Positions 1 through 6,523 of a DNA stretch of 64,000 nt are shown in pieces. The notes beneath the pieces are model-generated. The model saw only the letters and a program-made list of their open reading frames with translations, searched no databases and was not told the DNA's origin. Each line of letters begins with the position of its first letter. Position 1 is the stretch's first letter. This DNA is from Pseudomonadota bacterium. GTDB taxonomy: Bacteria > Myxococcota_A > Polyangia > Haliangiales > Haliangiaceae. The DNA lies in the NCBI GenBank assembly GCA_023430775.1, contig JAEYYY010000593.1, positions 1 to 64,000 of the forward strand, read 5' to 3'. The translations under genes and the position numbers were made by a program.

Positions 1-94
1 GGCGAGCACCGAGCGGGGCCCCGCGACCGCGGTCGAGCCCGGCGAGGCGACCCCCGTCGCTGACACCGAGACGAAGAAGGAGGGCGACCAGTGA
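1..94 (+). CDS. C-terminal tail of upstream gene, probably cytochrome oxidase subunit I (partial)
   Basis: The window opens inside a plus-strand reading frame that ends with TGA at 92-94. The visible 30 residues are a hydrophilic Glu/Thr/Ala/Pro-rich tail ending in KKEGDQ. It has no domain of its own. The stop overlaps the GTG start of the subunit III gene (GTGA), so the two are translationally coupled. Because subunits III and IV follow, the likely identity is the cytoplasmic C-terminus of cytochrome c oxidase subunit I (CtaD), but this rests only on usual gene order. Confidence is high that it is coding and moderate for identity. Confidence 0.5.
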   Translation, partial: ASTERGPATAVEPGEATPVADTETKKEGDQ

Positions 95-1746
95 CCGAGA
101 AGCCCCACGCCGGCCACGGCGACGATCACGGCCACGGTCATTCGCCGTGGAACCAGCACCACTACGACGACGCGCAGCACCAGTTCGACTCCGGCAAGCT
201 CGGCATCTGGCTGTTCCTCGCGCAGGAGGTGCTGTTCTTCTCCGCGCTGTTCGTCGCGTACATCCTCTACCGGCACCACCACCCGGAGATCTACGCGTAC
301 GCGCACAAGTACCTCGACGTGAAGTTCGGTGCGATCAACACCGCCGTCCTGATCTTCTCGAGCCTCACGGCGGCGTGGGCGGTGCGTGCCGCGCAGCTGC
401 GTCAGAGGCGCCTGCTGATCGCGTGTCTGGCGGCCACGCTGGTGTGCGCGTGCGCGTTCCTCGCCATCAAGTACGTCGAGTACACGCACAAGATCCACGA
501 GCACCTGCTGCCGGGTAAGTACTTCGACCCGTGCATCTCGGCGAATGGCTCGCCGCTGCTCAGCAAGAACAACGAGTGCCCGGGCAGCAAGGGCAGCGTC
601 GTCTACAACTTCGACAAGGCCGCGCCGGAGACGGGCTGCTTCCCGATCTTCGCAGTCGATCAGAAGCCGAGCGTCCCCGGGATCCAGGCCGAGTGCACGG
701 TGACCGAAGGCGAGATGGTCAAGATCACCGACGACAAGGGTGAGCCGCTCGTCGACCCCGATAGCAAGATGGCGGTGTTCTTCCCGCCGGCGAACCCGAA
801 GCCGGTCGCCAAGCAGTGCGCGTCGCACGCCGAGGGCGAGCACGGCGGCGAGGCGTGCTGGAAGTTCAGCGAGCAGCCCAACGTGTGTCGACCGGGCTGG
901 TTCTACTCGATGCGCTGCACCGCCGGTCCCGGCATGGAGCAGCTCCGCCTCGAGTACGAGAAGACGCTGAAGACGTTCGAGGCGATGAAGTCGTCCAAGG
1001 ACGCGAAGGTCATCGCCGAGCTCAAGAAGCGCATGAACGACATCTGGATCGGCGCGCGCTGCGACAAGACCGAGGTCTACTCGTGGAGCCCGTGGCACGC
1101 CGATCAAGGCGCGTGCAACGCGGCCAAGAGCAAGCGCGAGGATCAGCTCACCAAGATCCGCAACGCCGAGGGCGAGCAGAAGTGCCCGAAGCCGAAGCCG
1201 GGTGACGATGGCAAGGTCTCGAAGGAAGACCAGGCGGCGCGCGACGCGTGCCTCAAGGAGAACGACGCAGGCCTGACCAGGTTCGAGGTCACCGATTGCC
1301 AGCGCGCCGATCAAGTGGGTGTCGTGGTCGAGCACCACGATCACACGGTCGTGCCGGCGACGATCGCCGTCTCGGCGAGCTGCAAGGCGCCGGCGAAGCC
1401 GGTCACCGACGCCGACGTGTTCGCGGAGAAGCCGCGCACGATCGAGGTCGGTGCGAAGTCAGCCGGTGCCGCGGCCGAGCCCGCGCACGACGCGCACGCC
1501 GATCACTACGCCGGGCCGCCGCCCGAGCACACGAACATGTTCTTCACGATCTACTTCGCGATGACCGGTCTGCACGGCATCCACGTGCTGGTCGGCGTGT
1601 TCGTGTTCATCTGGCTCCTGATCCGCGCGGTCAAGGGTCACTTCACGCCGGAGTACTTCGGCCCGGTCGACTGGGCGGCGTTGTACTGGCACATCGTGGA
1701 TCTGATCTGGATCTTCCTGTTCCCCCTCATGTACCTGATCCACTGA
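91..1746 (+). CDS. ctaE: Cytochrome c oxidase subunit III with a large cysteine-rich insertion
   Basis: Subunit III of an aa3/caa3-type heme-copper oxidase, an inner-membrane complex reducing O2. The 551 residues are far longer than the roughly 200 of five-helix bacterial subunit III. A His-rich N-terminus precedes helices at about 36-60, 81-103 and 108-130; the last two helices lie at about 483-512 and 525-549, with subunit III signatures (MTGLHGIHVL; LYWHIVDLIWIFLFPLMY). Between helices 3 and 4 sits a hydrophilic segment (about 141-479) with 14 cysteines. By the family's topology this loop faces the periplasm, which would suit disulfides. The GTG start at 91 has a strong AAGGAGGG ribosome site at 75-83 and overlaps the preceding stop. 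The core assignment is firm; the insertion's role is unknown. Confidence 0.93.
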   Translation: MTEKPHAGHGDDHGHGHSPWNQHHYDDAQHQFDSGKLGIWLFLAQEVLFFSALFVAYILYRHHHPEIYAYAHKYLDVKFGAINTAVLIFSSLTAAWAVRAAQLRQRRLLIACLAATLVCACAFLAIKYVEYTHKIHEHLLPGKYFDPCISANGSPLLSKNNECPGSKGSVVYNFDKAAPETGCFPIFAVDQKPSVPGIQAECTVTEGEMVKITDDKGEPLVDPDSKMAVFFPPANPKPVAKQCASHAEGEHGGEACWKFSEQPNVCRPGWFYSMRCTAGPGMEQLRLEYEKTLKTFEAMKSSKDAKVIAELKKRMNDIWIGARCDKTEVYSWSPWHADQGACNAAKSKREDQLTKIRNAEGEQKCPKPKPGDDGKVSKEDQAARDACLKENDAGLTRFEVTDCQRADQVGVVVEHHDHTVVPATIAVSASCKAPAKPVTDADVFAEKPRTIEVGAKSAGAAAEPAHDAHADHYAGPPPEHTNMFFTIYFAMTGLHGIHVLVGVFVFIWLLIRAVKGHFTPEYFGPVDWAALYWHIVDLIWIFLFPLMYLIH

Positions 1747-1756
1747 GGTAGCCCCC

Positions 1757-2140
1757 ATGGCAAACGAACATCACGACGATCATCACGATCACGGGCTATC
1801 GCACGTCGCGTCCACCAAGGTGCTCCTCGGCACCGGTGGCGCGCTGATGGTCCTCACTGCCATCACGGTTCTCGCCACCAAGGTCGACTTCGGCTCGAGC
1901 ATCAACCTGGCCATCGCGATGCTCATCGCGGTCATCAAGGCGACGCTCGTCGTGTTGTTCTTCATGCACTTGAAGTACGACAAGCTGTTCCATACCGTGA
2001 TTTTTGTTAGCGCTATCCTCGCGGCCGCCCTGTTCGTAGGCTTCACGTTAATGGACACGGGCCAGTATCAGAGTTCCAATATATGGGATCCTGATAATCC
2101 GCCGGCGGCGCCCATCGGGCCCCGGCCGATCTCTGGCTAG
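1757..2140 (+). CDS. ctaF: Cytochrome c oxidase subunit IV (bacterial COX4 type)
   Basis: A 127-residue small oxidase subunit of the prokaryotic COX4 family, which supports assembly or stability of caa3/bo3-type oxidases in the inner membrane. After a His/Asp-rich N-terminus there are three hydrophobic helices (about 22-42, 48-70 and 77-97). The FFMHLKYDK segment after helix 2 is characteristic of this family. The C-terminus is a Pro-rich tail. It starts 10 bp after ctaE and is clearly in the same operon. Identity rests on size, three-helix layout, the MHLKYDK motif and context. Confidence 0.88.
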   Translation: MANEHHDDHHDHGLSHVASTKVLLGTGGALMVLTAITVLATKVDFGSSINLAIAMLIAVIKATLVVLFFMHLKYDKLFHTVIFVSAILAAALFVGFTLMDTGQYQSSNIWDPDNPPAAPIGPRPISG

Positions 2141-2152
2141 AGGAGGCCTTCC

Positions 2153-2941
2153 GTGGAACGAGCGATGTTGCAAATGGTGATGCAGGGGATCCCGATCGCG
2201 GTCGCGGTCCTCTTCATCGGCGCCTCGTATTTCATCATCACGCTCGACCGAACACGGGCGAACAGCCCCAGCAAGGACGACACCCAGGTCGGCATCAAGC
2301 TGGTGATCTGGGCGTTCATCATCGCCGGCCTCGGCCTGGCAGCGGCCGGCATCGACTCGATCCTGTCGTTCGTCCTCGGTGGCTTCAAGGGCGGCAGCCT
2401 GATGCTGCGCGCGGCGCTCGGCCCCGTCGTCGTCGGCGCGGGCGTCGTGGTGCTGTTCGGCATCGTCTTCCTCGGCAAGACCAACAACGCCACGCAGAAG
2501 CAGCCGGAGCGCTATGCGCTCGGCACCATCGGCTTCGTCTATGGCATCCAGGCCTTGTTCGAGCTCACGCAGGTGATCAGCGGCGTGTTCGTCAGCGCCT
2601 CGTGGGCCGAGATCTCCGGCGGCCTCGCGGGTGGCGTCGTCCACGGTGCGATCGGCTTCCTGGCGATCCTCATGCTCGGTGCGCGCTCGGGCTGGACCGG
2701 TCCGGCGCCGCCGTCGCGCGTGATGCAGCAGATGCCCGGCCAGGGTGGCGCGCCGCCGCAGGGTGGCGGTTACCCGCCGCAAGGCGGAGGCTACCCGCCG
2801 CAGGGTGGTGGTTACCCGCCGCAAGGTGGAGGTTATCCGCAGGGCGGTGGTGGCTACCCGCAGGGCGGTGGTGGTGGATACCCGCCGCAAGGTGGTGGCG
2901 GTGGCGGCTACGGTGGTGGTGGTTACCCGCCGCAAGCGTAG
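2153..2941 (+). CDS. Polytopic membrane protein with C-terminal GGYPPQ repeats
   Basis: A 262-residue protein of unknown function, last gene of the oxidase operon. It has about five hydrophobic segments (roughly 7-28, 48-72, 85-108, 122-146 and 158-180). A flexible tail from about 190 is built almost wholly of Gly, Tyr, Pro and Gln as GGYPPQ-type repeats. Such low-complexity tails occur in several membrane proteins and may mediate multivalent contacts. The GTG start at 2153 is chosen because AGGAGG (2141-2146) lies 6 nt upstream; an ATG at 2165 is an alternative. The 12-bp gap after subunit IV suggests an oxidase-linked role, but no known oxidase subunit was recognised. Confidence 0.8.
   Translation: MERAMLQMVMQGIPIAVAVLFIGASYFIITLDRTRANSPSKDDTQVGIKLVIWAFIIAGLGLAAAGIDSILSFVLGGFKGGSLMLRAALGPVVVGAGVVVLFGIVFLGKTNNATQKQPERYALGTIGFVYGIQALFELTQVISGVFVSASWAEISGGLAGGVVHGAIGFLAILMLGARSGWTGPAPPSRVMQQMPGQGGAPPQGGGYPPQGGGYPPQGGGYPPQGGGYPQGGGGYPQGGGGGYPPQGGGGGGYGGGGYPPQA
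2758..2938 (+). repeat. In-gene tandem repeat coding GGYPPQ units
   Basis: About nine imperfect units of 15-24 bp, coding GGYPPQ, GGYPQG or longer Gly-rich variants, make up the 3' end of the membrane-protein gene. The codons vary between units, so the repeat appears maintained at protein level rather than being a very recent DNA duplication. Confidence 0.85.
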
Positions 2942-2962
2942 TGACTGCGGAGTAGAACGCAG

Positions 2963-2992
2963 AGCCGGCCGAAATGTCGGCTTTGTGCTTTT
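2963..2992 (+). terminator. Probable intrinsic terminator of the oxidase operon
   Basis: AGCCGGC (2963-2969) pairs with GTCGGCT (2976-2982, one G-T pair) around a short A/T-containing loop, followed by TTTGTGCTTTT. It lies 22 bp after the last stop codon of the operon. Confidence 0.6.
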
Positions 2993-3167
2993 CGGGCTGC
3001 AACGGTCTCGTGCCAGAAGAACAGCTCTCGCTGATCGTCCGGTCTCGATCCTGGACAGGTTGGTTCACATGCACGCATAGGGGCGTGTGCCCGATTTTTC
3101 GTACGCAAAGCCGCAGAGGCTCAAAGGTCAAGGACAGGGTGCGCGGGCAGGGCGTGTGTCCCGGATT

Positions 3168-3200
3168 GATCGAACGCAAAGGACGCAAAGGACGCAAAGG
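3168..3200 (+). repeat. CGCAAAGGA tandem box 1
   Basis: GATCGAAC followed by three units of GCAAAGGAC/GCAAAGG. It is the first of four same-strand boxes and is preceded by GTGTCCCGGATT, which is nearly the same lead-in as boxes 2 and 4. Confidence 0.85.
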
Positions 3201-3217
3201 AATCGAGGCCAGGCCAC

Positions 3218-3355
3218 ATAGAGCGTCGCATATTCGACGCCTAGGTCTCGAGCAACCTCCGTGATGGGGCGCTTCGATTCGTCGCACAGTCTCACGGCTC
3301 GTAGCGTGAACTCGCGTGTGTACTGCGTCGCCTTCGGCTTCTTGTTCGATCCCAT
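3218..3355 (-). pseudogene. Remnant of IS3-family OrfA (HTH_Tnp_1) transposase
   Basis: Starting at an ATG with a GAGGAG ribosome site on the minus strand, the first 46 codons read like the N-terminus of an IS3/IS911 OrfA DNA-binding protein (YTREFTLRAVRL, then the helix-turn-helix ITEVARDLGVEYATLY). Similarity stops abruptly where the next residue would normally be Trp, and the frame runs into repeat sequence. OrfA is usually about 90-100 residues, so this copy is truncated. No OrfB or second end is visible here. Confidence 0.75.
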
Positions 3356-3396
3356 AGATCCTCCTCAGTGGAGTCCACGGAATCGGAGCCAGACCA
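3344..3396. repeat. 53-bp inverted repeat, left copy (IS 5' end and start codon)
   Basis: On the minus strand this runs TGGTCTGGCTCCG to ATGGGATCGAAC: the region upstream of the OrfA remnant with its ribosome site and first four codons. It matches 3571-3623 in inverted orientation at 52 of 53 positions. Confidence 0.85.
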
Positions 3397-3412
3397 GCGT
3401 GTGCCCCGGATT

Positions 3413-3444
3413 GATCGAACGCAAAGGACGCAAAGGACGCAAAG
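3413..3444 (+). repeat. CGCAAAGGA tandem box 2
   Basis: Same box as at 3168: lead-in GTGCCCCGGATT, GATCGAAC, then three GCAAAGGAC-type units. It is followed directly by the 38-bp block that recurs at 3667-3704. Confidence 0.85.
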
Positions 3445-3570
3445 CGATCGGATCGGATTGGCGGTGCACACGTCCGATGGCGTGCTGAGGTGGTACGGGC
3501 AGGGCGTGTGCCTGATTTTTCGTACGCAAAGCCGCAGAGGCTCAAAGGTCAAGGACAGGGTGCGCGGGCA

Positions 3571-3623
3571 TGGTCTGGCTCCGATTCCGTGGACTCCACT
3601 GAGGAGGGTCTATGGGATCGAAC
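3571..3623. repeat. 53-bp inverted repeat, right copy
   Basis: Plus-strand copy of the OrfA upstream region and first codons. After GATCGAAC it switches to CGCAAAGGA units instead of transposase sequence, so it is a broken duplicate of the IS end. Confidence 0.85.
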
Positions 3624-3647
3624 GCAAAGGACGCAAAGGACGCAAAG
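3616..3647 (+). repeat. CGCAAAGGA tandem box 3, fused to an IS start region
   Basis: Same tandem units, but the lead-in here is the inverted copy of the transposase 5' end (3571-3623). The shared GATCGAAC string forms the junction, as though recombination occurred there. Confidence 0.8.
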
Positions 3648-3741
3648 CGATCCGCGGGTCGGCAGTCGATCGGATCGGATTGGCGGTGCACACGTCCGAT
3701 GGCGCGTTGGACTCGCACGGGCAGGGCGTGTGCCCCGGATT

Positions 3742-3773
3742 GATCGAACGCAAAGGACGCAAAGGACGCAAAG
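3742..3773 (+). repeat. CGCAAAGGA tandem box 4
   Basis: Same layout as boxes 1 and 2 with lead-in GTGCCCCGGATT. It follows a GGGCAGGGCGTG segment also seen before the other boxes. Confidence 0.85.
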
Positions 3774-3836
3774 GGATCGATCGGCTCGGACTGCGGGTCC
3801 AAGCACACGCGCATTGGTCGCACCAGCAGCTACTCC

Positions 3837-3896
3837 GACCCGACCCGATACGGCCCGACCCCGACCCGACCCGATCCGATCCGATCCGATCCGGAC
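3837..3896. repeat. CCGACCC/GATCC short tandem repeat
   Basis: About 60 bp of degenerate CCGAC-CC and CCGAT units ending in four GATCC units, next to the inverted CGCAAAGGA box. It is consistent with slippage or repeat expansion inside the scar. Confidence 0.7.
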
Positions 3897-3905
3897 CTTT
3901 GTGCT

Positions 3906-3945
3906 CTTTGCGTCCTTTGCGTTCAATAATCCGGGGCACACGCCC
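3906..3945 (-). repeat. Inverted CGCAAAGGA box closing the scar
   Basis: Read on the minus strand this is GGGCGTGTGCCCCGGATTAT, then TGAACGCAAAGGACGCAAAG: lead-in plus two tandem units. It faces the four plus-strand boxes and ends 8 bp before the stop of the GxxExxY gene. The scar and the gene therefore sit between repeat copies in opposite orientation on one side only; no matching box is visible beyond 4411. Confidence 0.8.
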
Positions 3946-3952
3946 AGTTCGG

Positions 3953-4411
3953 TCACGACTTCAAGATCACTCGATGGATCCCTTCGCGTAGTCGCAGCAC
4001 GTTGAAGTTCAACAGCAGCGCTAGCGGGAGTCCAGTAGCGCGCAAGTACGAGTGCGCCTGCGCTCGATGGAGCGGCAGGATCGTTTCGACTGCTTTGAGC
4101 TCGACGACGAGCTCGCTCTCTACGAGTAGGTCCAGTTGTCCCGTCCAGATCACCTGCTCCTTGTACTCGAGTGAGATCGGCTTCTGACGCTCGGTCGAGA
4201 TGCCGCGCATATTGAGCTCGATCACGAGTGCCGCCTCGTAGGCAGACTCGTTGAAGCCGGGCCCGAGATGGCGGTGCACCTCGATAGCGGCTCCGATGAC
4301 AGCATGCGAAAGGCTGTTTACACGTGGCGAGATGACTGTCCCGACAACAGCCTCGGCGTACGCGGTTTCCAGGTCGGACAAGAAGTCATTCGATGGGCGT
4401 TTGGGGTCCAT
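3953..4411 (-). CDS. GxxExxY protein (PD-(D/E)XK nuclease-like, PDDEXK_3)
   Basis: A 152-residue protein with the defining motif GFNESAY (G-x-x-E-x-x-Y) after HAVIGAAIEVHRHLGPG. Further conserved elements are LDLLVESELVVELKAVE and the C-terminal LLLNFNVLRLREGIHRVI. The family belongs to the PD-(D/E)XK nuclease-like fold: D of QLDLLV and ExK of VELKAVE match the catalytic pattern. Its biological role is unknown, and it is often scattered in multiple genomic copies. The N-terminus is about 30 residues longer than the usual start near NSLSHAVIG, but no better start codon is present. Codon use is less GC3-biased than in the neighbours, and the gene sits beside the repeat scar, both suggesting mobility. 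Confidence 0.88.
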   Translation of the reverse strand: MDPKRPSNDFLSDLETAYAEAVVGTVISPRVNSLSHAVIGAAIEVHRHLGPGFNESAYEAALVIELNMRGISTERQKPISLEYKEQVIWTGQLDLLVESELVVELKAVETILPLHRAQAHSYLRATGLPLALLLNFNVLRLREGIHRVILKS

Positions 4412-4512
4412 GCGCGACCCATCGACCGACTCACATCCTGGTTTCCAGGTTTCTTCGTGCCCTGCACTCCGGACCTGGGAATGGATCGAGGACCAGAACG
4501 ATACTGTTCCGC

Positions 4513-5019
4513 ATGTCGCGACTCCTTCTCATCTTCGCGTGCGTGTCGTGTGGTTCCCAGCAGGCGCCCGCGAAGCCCACGACACCCATCGCGCTCGCCG
4601 GCGAGATGGCGAAGCTGTCCTGGTACGTCGGCGACTGGACGTGCGAGGGCACGCAGTTCGCGACGCCGAGCGAGCCGGAGTCGAAGTGGAAGGCCGAGGT
4701 TCACGTCGAGCCGGATGCCGGCGGCGGCGTGGTGGCGGTGCACATGATCGGACCCGGCGATAATTCGACCGCGGAGCTCAAGGGCTACGACCCGACCAGC
4801 AAGCGCTGGTACCACCTGTGGACCGCGCGCGACGGCAGCCACGGATCGGTGAGCGCGGCGGGCTGGGAGGGGGAGAAGCTCGTCGCCGTCGACGACGCGG
4901 ATCCGAAGCACCGGACGGTGATGACGAAGCTCGGTGCCGATCGGTACTCGCATCGCGACGAGGCCGACGACGGCGGGGGCTTCAAGCCCGTGTGGGAGAA
5001 GGTTTGCGTACGGAGGTAG
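4513..5019 (+). CDS. DUF1579-like lipoprotein
   Basis: A 168-residue predicted lipoprotein. The start at ATG 4513 gives a short signal (MSRLLLIFACVSCGS) with a cysteine in lipobox-like context, whereas upstream in-frame codons give no signal. The motif LSWYVGDWTCEGTQF resembles the opening strand of DUF1579-type beta-barrel proteins (pattern L-x-x-x-VG-x-W-x-G). Aromatic-rich strands such as KRWYHLWTARDGSHG follow. No catalytic motif was seen. It is a single gene, convergent with the PIG-L gene. Confidence 0.7.
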   Translation: MSRLLLIFACVSCGSQQAPAKPTTPIALAGEMAKLSWYVGDWTCEGTQFATPSEPESKWKAEVHVEPDAGGGVVAVHMIGPGDNSTAELKGYDPTSKRWYHLWTARDGSHGSVSAAGWEGEKLVAVDDADPKHRTVMTKLGADRYSHRDEADDGGGFKPVWEKVCVRR

Positions 5020-5072
5020 GTCGGTGATCGTCGGAGTGTGTCGGCGGCCGCGAACCTTTATGATCGCAGGCG

Positions 5073-5141
5073 ATGAGGATCGGGGGGCTCGTTCTCGCCC
5101 TGTGCGGGTGCGGTCGCTGCAAGGCCGCGGGGACCTGCTGA
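5073..5141 (+). CDS. Tiny lipoprotein-like reading frame, possibly decayed
   Basis: ATG at 5073 opens a 22-codon frame reading MRIGGLVLALCGCGRCKAAG then TC and stop. It has the form of a lipoprotein leader (LALCGC) plus a few residues. It may be the stump of a lost lipoprotein gene or chance. A 6-bp perfect hairpin ACCAGC/GCTGGT follows at 5141-5156, between convergent genes. Confidence 0.25.
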   Translation: MRIGGLVLALCGCGRCKAAGTC

Positions 5142-5168
5142 CCAGCGAGGGCTGGTGAGAGCTGCGGA

Positions 5169-5798
5169 TCAGATCCGCATGCGGAGCACCTGATAGGCCT
5201 CCGCGTACTCGTAGCCCGAGATGCGGCCCATCGCACGCGCGAGGTCGCGCGAGGATTCGACATCGAGCTTGGTGAGCTGCGAGCTGTGGCAGTTGATGGC
5301 CGCGAGCTTGGCCTCGATCGAGGACGTGATGTCCGCGAAGCACTCGCCGAGGCACCGCGCGTGCGCGTTCATCTCGGGGGAGGAGAGGTAGGCGAGGAGA
5401 TCGCAGGGCGTGCGGCGGAGGGCGGAGATCGTGGCCTTGTGGACGAGCCCGTGATCCCAGTGGAGGTCGTTGGCGCCGTGGGTGATGACGAGGTCGGGGC
5501 GGAGATCGCCGATCACCTGGTCCATGCGACGAACGAGCTCGTACATCGGGACGTCCTCGACGCGCTGCGGTTTGTCGTCGAAGAGGAAGACGAGCTCGGC
5601 GTCGATCGCGTTGGCGCCGGCCTGGGCCTCGGCACGCCGGACGTCGACCTTGTTGGGGATCGAGACGACGGCCATCGTGACATCGGCGCCTTCGGCGCTG
5701 AGGCGGGCGAGCAGGCCGCCGGCACCGATCTCGATGTCATCGGGGTGGGCACCGAAAGCGAGGACGGTGCCGCCCGTTTCGTTGAGGATGCGATTCAT
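5169..5798 (-). CDS. PIG-L/LmbE family deacetylase
   Basis: A 209-residue zinc-dependent N-deacetylase of the GlcNAc-PI/LmbE family, which removes acetyl groups from N-acetylglucosamine-type sugars. The hallmark AHPDD lies near residue 17 in the usual setting (LAFGAHPDDIEIGAGG), and the downstream zinc site appears as HWDHG in ITHGANDLHWDHG. It is the third gene of an operon with GT2 and WbqC-like genes; its ATG overlaps the WbqC stop (ATGA). In this setting it may deacetylate a glycan or sugar precursor made by the locus. The family assignment is strong; the substrate is inferred. Confidence 0.9.
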   Translation of the reverse strand: MNRILNETGGTVLAFGAHPDDIEIGAGGLLARLSAEGADVTMAVVSIPNKVDVRRAEAQAGANAIDAELVFLFDDKPQRVEDVPMYELVRRMDQVIGDLRPDLVITHGANDLHWDHGLVHKATISALRRTPCDLLAYLSSPEMNAHARCLGECFADITSSIEAKLAAINCHSSQLTKLDVESSRDLARAMGRISGYEYAEAYQVLRMRI

Positions 5799-6523
5799 GC
5801 GACCTCCCTGTGCGCGACTTCAGGCGTGCCGAGCAGGACGTCCCGGCTGGTGGGACCGCAGTTGAGAACGAGATCGAGGAAACCGAGATGCGAGACGAAC
5901 CCCGCGCGCGGGTGGCGCTGCGGGTAGGTGGGGTGCGTGTAGCGTTGCCACTCGACGGTGATGTTCGCGCGGGCGAGCTGATCGACATCGAGATAGTCGG
6001 ACGAGCCACCGGCACCGGTGAGGTAGGTGGTGGCGTGGAGCTTGGTGCACATGTCGAGGATGCGATCCGTCTTGGCGCCGACGAGCATGAGCTGCGACGA
6101 CGAAACGATCGGGGTGCGAATGTCGAGCCACTTCAGCGCGAGGCCGAGCATGTGGCGATCGAGGTCGACGAGATTTTCCCAGCGACGGGTGTAAACGTCG
6201 TGAAGCTCGTCGGCGTAGCTGGAGAAGTAGGGCGCGCGCGAGTAGTTGATGCGCAGCGTCTCCCAGTGGCGGTGCTGCCAGTGGTGCCGCGGGTTGGAGG
6301 ACGAGATGATCGTCTTGTCGCAGATCCGATCGGTCTGCGAGCCGCGATGGACCGGGACGGTGAGCCAGGCCGGGCCATGGCACAGCTTGATGCGCTGGCG
6401 GTTCTGGAAGTTCTGCGCCTCGAACTGCAGGTCGTCCATGACGACGAACAGATCGGCACGCGCGATCTTGTCGAGGTAGCCGAGCCAGGGGAGGTAATGC
6501 GGTTGGTGGGCTGCGACGATCAT
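5795..6523 (-). CDS. WbqC-like family protein
   Basis: A 242-residue cytoplasmic protein beginning MIVAAHQPHYLPWLGYLDKI, the signature opening of the WbqC family (H-Q-P-x-Y-x-P-W-x-G). DLFVVMDDLQFE and NRQRIK follow, also family-typical. Members occur in O-antigen and polysaccharide clusters, with an acyl- or aminosugar-modifying role proposed but not settled. It is coupled by ATGA overlaps to the upstream GT2 gene and the downstream PIG-L gene. The start is fixed by that overlap; the frame is open upstream but lies within the GT2 gene. Confidence 0.9.
   Translation of the reverse strand: MIVAAHQPHYLPWLGYLDKIARADLFVVMDDLQFEAQNFQNRQRIKLCHGPAWLTVPVHRGSQTDRICDKTIISSSNPRHHWQHRHWETLRINYSRAPYFSSYADELHDVYTRRWENLVDLDRHMLGLALKWLDIRTPIVSSSQLMLVGAKTDRILDMCTKLHATTYLTGAGGSSDYLDVDQLARANITVEWQRYTHPTYPQRHPRAGFVSHLGFLDLVLNCGPTSRDVLLGTPEVAHREVA

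Larger units (their letters stand above)
2993..3952. repeat. Repeat-rich IS scar between oxidase operon and GxxExxY gene
   Basis: About 960 bp without an intact gene, assembled from repeated blocks. Direct repeats of 69 bp lie at 3081-3149 and 3502-3570 (one mismatch). A 38-bp exact direct repeat lies at 3445-3482 and 3667-3704. A 53-bp inverted pair lies at 3344-3396 and 3571-3623 (one mismatch). CGCAAAGGA tandem boxes lie at 3168-3200, 3413-3444, 3616-3647 and 3742-3773, with an opposite-strand copy at 3906-3945. Three boxes share the lead-in CCCGGATTGATCGAACGC. Frames crossing this region translate into RKGRKGRKG-like strings and are not genes. Confidence 0.85.

Noticed and set aside
2048..2935. 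Long minus-strand frame of 295 codons opposite the membrane protein gene
   Set aside because: It is the mirror of the GGYPPQ repeat and gives low-complexity Arg/Thr-rich sequence without start signal or domain.
2993..3952. Possible CRISPR array in the repeat region
   Set aside because: Units are 8-9 bp tandem copies in clusters and the spacing between boxes is irregular and partly repeated, with no uniform repeats and spacers and no cas genes.
3368..4005. Open frames of 90-210 codons through the scar, coding strings like RKGRKGRKG
   Set aside because: They are direct translations of the CGCAAAGGA boxes, occur in several frames, and have no ribosome sites or domains.
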